DNA from: Actinomycetota bacterium
GTDB lineage: Bacteria > Actinomycetota > Thermoleophilia > Gaiellales > Gaiellaceae
DNA: 7,105 nucleotides
Direction: 5' to 3'
NCBI GenBank assembly: GCA_013817555.1
Contig: JACDCN010000103.1
Location: 1 to 7,105 of the forward strand
Shown piece by piece: positions 1 through 5,436 of this stretch. The notes beneath the pieces were generated by a model. That model was not told the origin of the DNA, did no database searches, and saw only the letters and a list, made by a program, of their open reading frames with translations. The translations under genes were made by a program, and so were the position numbers. How positions within the stretch are numbered: the first letter of the stretch is position 1; the number at the start of each line of letters is the position of its first letter.

Positions 1-1065
1 GGGGAGGAACTGGCCCATGAGCTTCGCGGTCTTGCGGATCTCCGAGTGCGACGCGATCGCGTCGTTGCCGGATGCGACCTCGAGATCGAGCCAGGCCGCG
101 AGCACGTTCTCGCCGAGGATCGCACGGGTGCCGCCAGGCACAGCGAGCACGAGCGCCACGCACGAGATCGATCCGTTCTGCACTCCTTGCGATCCCGCGG
201 CGCGCACCGCGGCGAGGCAGCGCGCCTCCAGGTAGAGCATCGAGAGGCCCTGCGCGTATCCCATCAATGCCTCGGAGCCCGTACCCGAGGTGAAGCGCAC
301 CTTCACGCCGCGAGACGCGTATGCCGCGCCGAGAAACGCCTTCGACCAGGGCGTGTCGTCGCCGTCCACGAAGACGGGCTCGGTGCCGTAGACCGAGAGC
401 GTCTCGGCGTAGGTGACGAGCCCCCGGATGGCGAGCTCGAGGTTCCTCCGCTCCTCGACGGCGCACTGGGTCATCACCCCCGGCCGGCCAGTTTGCGATC
501 CCACGAGGAGCGCGATCGCGTTCAGCGGTGCGTAGCGGGCGACGCCGACGGTGGTCTCGATCTCGGCGAAGCCGCGTCGCGCCGCCTCGGCCGCATCCGC
601 CGCGAGGAGCGCCGGGCTTTCCTTGAGGTTCGTTACATGTGCCTGATTCGCCGGTGCGCGTCGGGCGCGTAGCTTCTTCAGCGCGAGCATGAGCTCGACC
701 GGGTCAAGGAGGCCGATGACGCGAGCAAGCTTGGCCGGAGTCAGGCCGCGCGCGAGGCGGACGAGCTCCGCGCGGGGCACTCCGATGTCGACGAGCATCC
801 GCGCGAGCTCTCCATCTTCCAACGCCATCGACTCGCCGGCGACTGTGAGATCGAGCCCGTGCGCGACGACGAAGCGGTCGATCACGTCGAACTCGGCGGC
901 GGCTCGGCCGTCCATGCGGACGACGACGCCGTCCTCGAGAACGAGCTCCGGCTCGGGATCGAGCGGCCCGTCGGCGGCGATCAGGCCCAACTCGGGAAGC
1001 GGTGAGACGAGCGTCTCGCGGTGCAGATCGCGCTCTTCCCGTGAGACGAAGCGCCGGCTACGCAT
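1..1065 (-). CDS. pduC: Adenosylcobalamin-dependent diol/glycerol dehydratase large subunit, C-terminus cut by window edge
   Basis: This is the catalytic alpha subunit of a B12-dependent diol dehydratase, which converts 1,2-diols (1,2-propanediol, glycerol) to aldehydes by radical chemistry in the cytoplasm. I read 355 uninterrupted codons from the ATG at 1065 to base 1; the family is about 555 residues long, so about 200 are missing. Compared from memory with Klebsiella PduC, it is collinear without gaps: MRSRRF at the start, then QAHVTN, ETTV, YAET, YGTEPVF, DGDDTPWSK, MLYLEARC, VQNGS and HSEIRKTA. The metal and catalytic residues Q141, H143, E170, E221, Q296 and D335 fall on the same numbers. 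Residue 336 is Ala where Klebsiella has the substrate-pocket Gln. The start overlaps the small-subunit stop by 8 bases, with a GAGGT ribosome site 10 bases upstream. The medium subunit is not visible and may lie beyond the edge, possibly fused to this protein. Family assignment is secure; the substrate is not. Confidence 0.95.
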   Translation of the reverse strand, partial: MRSRRFVSREERDLHRETLVSPLPELGLIAADGPLDPEPELVLEDGVVVRMDGRAAAEFDVIDRFVVAHGLDLTVAGESMALEDGELARMLVDIGVPRAELVRLARGLTPAKLARVIGLLDPVELMLALKKLRARRAPANQAHVTNLKESPALLAADAAEAARRGFAEIETTVGVARYAPLNAIALLVGSQTGRPGVMTQCAVEERRNLELAIRGLVTYAETLSVYGTEPVFVDGDDTPWSKAFLGAAYASRGVKVRFTSGTGSEALMGYAQGLSMLYLEARCLAAVRAAGSQGVQNGSISCVALVLAVPGGTRAILGENVLAAWLDLEVASGNDAIASHSEIRKTAKLMGQFLP

Positions 1066-1471
1066 CGGCGAGGAGACCTCGTTCCGCGTAAACGCCGGCG
1101 GCTTCCCTCACGAAGAGTGCGGTCCGATCGGCGCCGTGCACCTCGAGTTGCGCGGCCCACTCTTCGAGCTGCGCCGCAGTCGCTCGTCGCGGGCGGAGCG
1201 CCGTGTAGACGGCGAGCAGGAGATCATCAGGGACCGCGGCAAGCTCGGCGGCGCGTTCCAGACTCGCCGCGAGTGGTTCTCGGCCCGCCGCGCGGGCGAC
1301 CTGGGATTGCAGAAGGAGGGTCTCCGGAGTCGCGCGAATCTCGGCGCCGTCGATACGCCCGGCTCGCAGCGAGTCCAGCGTGACGTCCGTCAGCGGAATC
1401 CCGCTCGGCGTCGACACCAGGTCGGGACGCTGCGTTCCCAGCGGGTAGTCGCGCTTCGGATCGAAGTCCAT
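1058..1471 (-). CDS. pduE: Diol/glycerol dehydratase small (gamma) subunit
   Basis: This is the small subunit of the B12-dependent diol/glycerol dehydratase, a structural partner of the large and medium subunits. From the ATG at 1471 it is 137 residues, close to the roughly 140 of the glycerol dehydratase small subunit. Family marks in order are DYPLGTQRPDLV near residue 7, a TPETLLLQSQVA segment, RAAELAAVPDDLLLAVYTALRPRRAT in the middle, and ALFVREAAGVYAERGLL at the end. An upstream in-frame ATG at 1507 would add 12 residues that look unrelated to the family and would enter the divergent gene, so I prefer 1471. There is no long N-terminal extension of the kind PduE and PduD carry in microcompartment systems, so nothing suggests encapsulation. 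It is the first gene of its unit and precedes the large subunit, the reverse of the usual large-medium-small order. No clear ribosome site precedes its ATG. Confidence 0.93.
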   Translation of the reverse strand: MDFDPKRDYPLGTQRPDLVSTPSGIPLTDVTLDSLRAGRIDGAEIRATPETLLLQSQVARAAGREPLAASLERAAELAAVPDDLLLAVYTALRPRRATAAQLEEWAAQLEVHGADRTALFVREAAGVYAERGLLADA

Positions 1472-1499
1472 GTCGTCAGACTCTAGGCTTGGCCCACAC
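1472..1499. promoter_or_regulatory. 28-base divergent intergenic region, probable paired promoters
   Basis: This gap separates the small-subunit start (minus) from the SDR start (plus) and is the only non-coding stretch of any size. TAGAGT, read on the minus strand at 1485-1480, ends 8 bases before the ATG. TAGGCT, read on the plus strand at 1484-1489, ends 10 bases before the GTG. Both fit the loose TAnnnT form of an actinobacterial -10 box, and neither start has a Shine-Dalgarno sequence, so leaderless transcripts are plausible. No convincing -35 boxes or operator are visible. The -10 calls are weak because the motif is short. Confidence 0.4.
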
Positions 1500-2225
1500 G
1501 TGAGCAACGATTATCGATTTTCCAGGCGGGTGGCGCTTGTCACCGGTGGAGCGAGCGGGATCGGCGCGGCTGTCGCACGGCGACTCGTAGCCGAGGGTGC
1601 CGCTGTGGCTTCGTTCGACCTGCAGCCTGCGTCGGCCGAAGGCGTGCTCGCGCTCGCGGGCGACGTCTCGAAGTCCGCCGACATCGAGACCGCCGTACAT
1701 CGCGCGGAGAAGGAGCTCGGTCCGATCGACGTGCTCGTTTGCTCCGCCGGCGTGCCGGGCGTCTCGCTTCCCAGCATGGAGATCTCGGACGAGGAATGGC
1801 GTCGGGTCCTCGCGATCAACACTGACGGTGTCTTCTTCTGCAACCGAACCGTCGCTCCCGGGATGGTCGGGCGCGGCTACGGCCGCATCGTCAACGTGGC
1901 CTCGATCGCCGGCAAGGAGGGCAACCCGATGGCCGCTGCGTACTCCGCATCCAAGGCCGCGGTGATCGCGCTGACCAAAGCGATCGGCAAGGATCTCGCC
2001 CGGACCGGCGTTCTCGTCAACTGCGTCGCGCCCGCGGTGATCGAGACGCCGATCCTGGAAGGGGTCTCGCAGGCGCACATCGACTACATGGTCGAGCGCA
2101 TCCCCATGGGGCGTATGGGTAGCCCGGACGAGGTCGCTGCGCTCATCTGCTGGCTGGCGAGCGAGGAGTGCTCCTTCTCGACCGGTGCGACGTACGACAT
2201 CTCCGGCGGGCGGGCGGTCTACTGA
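1500..2225 (+). CDS. Classical short-chain dehydrogenase/reductase (SDR), sugar or keto-sugar-acid dehydrogenase
   Basis: This is a 241-residue cytoplasmic NAD(P)-dependent oxidoreductase with a complete classical SDR active site. The cofactor motif TGGASGIG spans residues 15-22. An acidic residue D40 at the end of beta-2 points to NAD rather than NADP. The catalytic residues are N107, S135, Y148 and K152 (YSASK), followed by the PAVIETPI loop and a C-terminal STGATYDISGGRAVY stretch. I chose the GTG at 1500, giving MSNDYRFSRRVALVTGG, because SDRs begin shortly before the first beta strand. The alternative is an in-frame ATG at 1470, which adds 10 residues and shares the CATG at 1469-1472 with the divergent gene's ATG. 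The stop overlaps the next ATG by one base (TGATG). By context it could be a sugar 1-dehydrogenase, or a 2-keto-3-deoxy-sugar-acid 4-dehydrogenase like the L-KDR/L-KDF enzymes. The sequence alone does not decide between them, nor rule out a FabG-like reductase. Confidence 0.85.
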   Translation: MSNDYRFSRRVALVTGGASGIGAAVARRLVAEGAAVASFDLQPASAEGVLALAGDVSKSADIETAVHRAEKELGPIDVLVCSAGVPGVSLPSMEISDEEWRRVLAINTDGVFFCNRTVAPGMVGRGYGRIVNVASIAGKEGNPMAAAYSASKAAVIALTKAIGKDLARTGVLVNCVAPAVIETPILEGVSQAHIDYMVERIPMGRMGSPDEVAALICWLASEECSFSTGATYDISGGRAVY

Positions 2226-3049
2226 TGCTCCGCGTCCGGGTTCGTGGTCCGAACGGCGTCGAGCGCGGAGTCGTCAACAGCGGCGTGGTCGTGACGGAGA
2301 GCGGCAGGTGCGTGGGCGCGCTCGACGCCGACCGGCTCACGTTGGCCGATCCGTGCGAGCTCCTGCTTCCGCTCGAGCCGCCCGAGGTCTGGTGCGCGGG
2401 AGTGACGTACGAGCGCTCGCGCGACGCGCGGATCGAGGAGAGCGCGGTCGAGGACGTCTACTCCCTGGTCTACGACGCCGAGCGGCCGGAGCTTTTTCTC
2501 AAGGACGCGGGGTGTCGCCGCACGGTCGGCCCCGGCCAGCCGATCGGCATCCGCTCGGACTCCGCCTGGAACGTCCCCGAGCCGGAGATCGGCCTCGTGC
2601 TCGGCGAGGATGGAGACATCGCGGGCGTCACGATCGGAAACGACGTGTCCTCTCGCGAGATCGAGGGCGCGAACCCGCTCTACCTTCCTCAGGCCAAGGT
2701 GTACGCAGGCGCGTGCGCGCTCGGGCCGGCGGTGCTCTCTCCGGTTCCGAGCGAGCCGTTCGAGATCCGGATGCGGATTCTCGATGCGACCGGCGCCGAG
2801 CTTTTCACGGGCGAGACGTCGACGGCGCGCATGAAGCGCTCATTCGAGGAGCTCGTCGAGTTCCTCGTTCGCGACAACCCGGTTCCGCCCGGAAGCGTGC
2901 TTCTCACCGGCACCGGCCTCGTTCCACCTGACGACTTCACGCTCGAACCGGGTCATGTCGTCGAGATCGAGGTGCCCGGCATCGGCATCCTCTCGAACCC
3001 CGTCGTGCTCGCGTCCAGCCTCCTCGAAAGGACAGCAGCTCATGTCTGA
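2225..3049 (+). CDS. FAH-fold 2-keto-3-deoxy-pentonate (KdaD-type) dehydratase
   Basis: The likely reaction is dehydration of 2-keto-3-deoxy-D-arabinonate, or a related pentonate, to alpha-ketoglutarate semialdehyde. The 274-residue protein belongs to the fumarylacetoacetate hydrolase fold. It resembles the Sulfolobus KDA dehydratase as I recall it: PPEVWCAGVTYERSR, VYDAERPELFLKD, RSDSAWNVPEPEIGLVLG, NDVSSREIEGANPLYLPQAK, and VRDNPVPPGSVLLTGTG near the end. Mg ligands would be E119, E121 and D140; the 19-residue step from the second Glu to the Asp matches the archaeal enzyme as remembered. K93 lies in the FLKD segment. I chose the ATG at 2225, which overlaps the preceding stop as TGATG, because an earlier in-frame ATG at 2168 lies inside the SDR gene. 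The protein is slightly shorter than the archaeal enzyme. The downstream semialdehyde dehydrogenase strongly supports this call. A general FAH-family hydrolase is the alternative. Confidence 0.87.
   Translation: MLRVRVRGPNGVERGVVNSGVVVTESGRCVGALDADRLTLADPCELLLPLEPPEVWCAGVTYERSRDARIEESAVEDVYSLVYDAERPELFLKDAGCRRTVGPGQPIGIRSDSAWNVPEPEIGLVLGEDGDIAGVTIGNDVSSREIEGANPLYLPQAKVYAGACALGPAVLSPVPSEPFEIRMRILDATGAELFTGETSTARMKRSFEELVEFLVRDNPVPPGSVLLTGTGLVPPDDFTLEPGHVVEIEVPGIGILSNPVVLASSLLERTAAHV
3026..3032 (+). promoter_or_regulatory. Ribosome binding site that fixes the aldehyde dehydrogenase start
   Basis: GAAAGGA lies inside the end of the KdaD-type gene, 9 bases before the ATG at 3042. It supports that start over an earlier in-frame ATG at 2955, and allows translation of the overlapping downstream gene to begin independently. 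Confidence 0.65.
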
Positions 3050-4505
3050 GACTCTCACTGGCTCGCCCGCCAGGAACTACGTCGGCGGCGAGTGGCGCGA
3101 CAGCGCTAGCGGCGATACCTACGAGAAGCGCAATCCCTGGCGGCCGTCCGAGGTCACCGGGGTTTATCCGTCCTCGGACGCGGACGACGCAAGCGCGGCG
3201 ATCGACGCAGCACGCGAGGCATTCCCGTCCTGGGCTGCGTTGCCTGCAGGACAGCGGGCTGCGTTCTTCGGCAAGGCCGCGAACGTCCTCGAGGCGCGCG
3301 CGGAGCAGATCGCCCAGGACATGACCGCAGAGATGGGAAAGCCGCTGCGCGAATCGCGGCTCGAGGCGTTGCGCGCCGCGACGATCCTCCGCTATGCGGC
3401 GGGCGAGGCCTGGCGCCCAGTGGGGGAGATGTATGCGCCCTCGGTCGCGAATCAGCGGCTCTACACCCTGCGCCGGCCGCTCGGCGCGGTCGGCCTGATC
3501 ACGCCGTGGAACTTCCCGATCGCGATTCCCGTATGGAAGCTCGCGCCCGCGTTGATCTACGGCAACACGGTGGTGCTGAAGCTCGGGTACGAGGCGCCGC
3601 GCACGGGACTGCACGTCGCCGAGAGCTTCGCGGAGGCCGGTCTGCCGGCGGGTGTGTTGAACGTGCTCACGGGGTCGGGCTCGAAAGCCGGCGCCGAGCT
3701 CGTTCGGAACCCTGGCACGCGCGCCATCTCGTTCACGGGGTCGGTGGCCGTCGGGCAGGGCGTGCGCGAGGCGGCGACGGCACGGGACTGCCGCGTCCAG
3801 CTCGAGCTGGGCGGCCACAACCCGCTGATCGTGATGGCGGACGCGGAGCTCGACCGTGCGGTCGAGGCCTCCTTCGCCGGGGCATTTTGGTCGGCCGGCC
3901 AGAAGTGCACGGCGACCCGCCGCATCCTCGTCCAGGACGAGGTCTACGACGAGTTCCGAGACCGGCTGCTGGCGCGGGTCGCGGCAGGCAAGGTCGGCGA
4001 CCCCGCCGATCCCGAGGTCGAGGTCGGCCCAGTAGTGCACGAGGCGGCGATGGATGAGATCCTCGGCGCGATCGAGCGTGCTCGCGGCGAAGGCGGAACC
4101 GTGCTCGCCGGCGGGGAGCGTGCGGACGACGACGGGTATCTGATCGCACCGACCGTGTTCGAGGGGCTCGCGGACGACGCCGAGCTCTCGTGCGAGGAGG
4201 TGTTCGGGCCGGTCACATCTCTCTACTGCTTCGCAACTCTCGACGAGGCGATGGAGCGGGCGAACGCGGTGCGCTTCGGCCTCTCCGCCTCGATCTTCAC
4301 CCGTGACCTGTACGCGGTGCAGCGGTTCAGCGAGGAGATCGGGGCCGGGATCATCCACGTGAACTCCCAGACTGCCGGCGCCGATGTGCACGTGCCCTTC
4401 GGCGGCGTCAAGGGCTCCGGCTGGGGGCCGCACGAGCAGGGCCGCGCTGCGATCGAGTTCTACACCGAGCTCGTCACCGTCTACCAGGACGCGCCGCTTG
4501 CCTGA
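3042..4505 (+). CDS. Aldehyde dehydrogenase, probable alpha-ketoglutarate semialdehyde (2,5-dioxovalerate) dehydrogenase
   Basis: This NAD(P)-dependent enzyme probably oxidises alpha-ketoglutarate semialdehyde to alpha-ketoglutarate, the last step of the non-phosphorylative pentose route. The 487-residue protein has the full ALDH set: N157 in TPWNFPIAIP, K180 in VVLKLGYEAP, the FTGSVAVG cofactor turn, general base E255 in LELGGHNP, nucleophile C289 in SAGQKCTATR, and E386 in CEEVFGPV. The C-terminal segment NSQTAGADVHVPFGGVKGSG followed by EQGRAAIEFYTELVTVY is the style I associate with KGSA dehydrogenases such as Bacillus YcbD (GucD). The ATG at 3042 overlaps the preceding stop by 8 bases and has a good ribosome site. 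The KdaD-type gene directly upstream is the strongest evidence for the substrate. Because a diol dehydratase, which makes aldehydes, is encoded nearby, propionaldehyde or 3-hydroxypropionaldehyde is a less likely alternative. Confidence 0.9.
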   Translation: MSETLTGSPARNYVGGEWRDSASGDTYEKRNPWRPSEVTGVYPSSDADDASAAIDAAREAFPSWAALPAGQRAAFFGKAANVLEARAEQIAQDMTAEMGKPLRESRLEALRAATILRYAAGEAWRPVGEMYAPSVANQRLYTLRRPLGAVGLITPWNFPIAIPVWKLAPALIYGNTVVLKLGYEAPRTGLHVAESFAEAGLPAGVLNVLTGSGSKAGAELVRNPGTRAISFTGSVAVGQGVREAATARDCRVQLELGGHNPLIVMADAELDRAVEASFAGAFWSAGQKCTATRRILVQDEVYDEFRDRLLARVAAGKVGDPADPEVEVGPVVHEAAMDEILGAIERARGEGGTVLAGGERADDDGYLIAPTVFEGLADDAELSCEEVFGPVTSLYCFATLDEAMERANAVRFGLSASIFTRDLYAVQRFSEEIGAGIIHVNSQTAGADVHVPFGGVKGSGWGPHEQGRAAIEFYTELVTVYQDAPLA

Positions 4506-5436
4506 ACGGACGCTCGTCACCGGCGCGCTCGGGTGCGTCGGCGCTTGGACGATCAAGGCTCTGCTCGACGACGGCGAGGATCCCGTCGGCTACGACCTTG
4601 GCGATGACGACAGCCGGCTCCGGTTGATCCTCGACGAGGCCGAGCGGGGTCGAGTGACGCTGGTGCCGGGCGACGTCACCGACGGAGAGGCTCTCGGCCA
4701 AGCTCTGGACGAGCACGAGATCACCAGAGTCATCCACCTCGCGGCGTTGCAGGTGCCATTCTGCCGTGCGGACCCCGTCCGTGGCGCTCGGGTCAACGTT
4801 GTCGGCACCGTTGTCGTCTTCGAGGCCGTGAAGGCGCGACTCGACCGGATCCCAGGTCTCGCCTACGCGAGCTCGACGGCTGTCTACAACGCGAGCGACC
4901 CCTCTCCCGCTCCCGAGTCCGGAGGAACTGCGCCTTCGACGCTCTACGGCGCCTACAAGCTCGCGAACGAGGGCACAGCGCGCGTCTCCTTGCAGGACGA
5001 CGGTGTGGCGTCGATCGGAATCCGGCCGTACATCGTGTACGGGCCCGGGCGCGACCAGGGCATGACCTCCGGCCCGACGCTCGCGATGGCGGCCGCGGCA
5101 CGCGGTGAGGGCTTCGAGATCGGTTACGGCGGGACGGCGCAGTACGACTTCGCACCCGACGTCGGACGCGCCTTTGCGCTCGCCGCTCGTGCGGCGAACG
5201 ACGGCGCGCACGTCGCGAACTTCCCGGGCGAGCCTTCGACGATGCACGAGGTCGTCGCTGCGATCGAACAGGCGGCCCCCGACGTGGCAGGCAAGCTCAT
5301 GTGGGCGGACACCGCGCTTCCGTTTCCCGAGTCGCTCGAGTCGGGCCTCCTCGAGCGACTGGTCGGTCCGCTCCCGAGCACGTCCCTGTCCGACGGCGTA
5401 CGCAGCACCGTCGAGCACTTCCGCGCGCGAGGCTAG
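4498..5436 (+). CDS. Extended SDR, NAD-dependent epimerase/dehydratase family, substrate unknown
   Basis: This 312-residue protein is an extended SDR (nucleotide-sugar epimerase type). The Rossmann motif TGALGCVG spans residues 8-15, with D33 at the end of beta-2 for NAD. A GDVTD segment and HLAALQVPFCRADP follow. The active site is SST at 125-127 plus Y150-x3-K154 (YGAYK), followed by IRPYIVYGPGRDQGMTSGP. I chose a TTG start at 4498 because it places the first beta strand correctly, overlaps the aldehyde dehydrogenase stop by 8 bases (TTGCCTGA), and has AGGA 8 bases upstream. The next upstream ATG, at 4384, lies far inside the neighbouring gene. Family members of this type include sugar and uronate dehydrogenases and D-erythronate dehydrogenase as well as nucleotide-sugar epimerases. 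In this operon, oxidation of a free sugar or sugar acid seems more likely than cell-wall sugar synthesis, but the reaction cannot be named. Its stop overlaps that of the convergent gene. Confidence 0.86.
   Translation: MPERTLVTGALGCVGAWTIKALLDDGEDPVGYDLGDDDSRLRLILDEAERGRVTLVPGDVTDGEALGQALDEHEITRVIHLAALQVPFCRADPVRGARVNVVGTVVVFEAVKARLDRIPGLAYASSTAVYNASDPSPAPESGGTAPSTLYGAYKLANEGTARVSLQDDGVASIGIRPYIVYGPGRDQGMTSGPTLAMAAAARGEGFEIGYGGTAQYDFAPDVGRAFALAARAANDGAHVANFPGEPSTMHEVVAAIEQAAPDVAGKLMWADTALPFPESLESGLLERLVGPLPSTSLSDGVRSTVEHFRARG
5433..5436. other. CTAG tetranucleotide carrying both convergent stop codons
   Basis: The plus-strand epimerase-family gene ends with TAG at 5434-5436, and the minus-strand isomerase gene ends with TAG read from 5435 to 5433. 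The palindrome CTAG serves both. No hairpin terminator is visible here, and both flanks are coding, so the two transcripts probably overlap. Confidence 0.85.

Noticed and set aside
46..1486. Plus-strand open frames at 46-672 and 689-1486
   Set aside because: Both are antisense to the well-supported dehydratase subunit genes, which match their family along their whole visible length. The plus-strand translations show no homology.
1472..1499. GntR/FCD operator in the divergent gap
   Set aside because: GTC-GTCA-GAC at 1472-1481 is a short inverted repeat, but it does not match a recognisable FadR-type operator and could be chance.
1469..1507. Earlier starts for the two divergent genes (ATG at 1507 minus, ATG at 1470 plus)
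   Set aside because: Both would make the genes overlap head to head and add residues that do not fit the family N-termini. They are kept only as alternatives.
2937..4556. 539-codon open frame on the minus strand
   Set aside because: It lies opposite the aldehyde dehydrogenase gene and has an Arg/Asp/Glu-rich composition without any family motif. Long antisense frames are expected in very GC-rich coding DNA.
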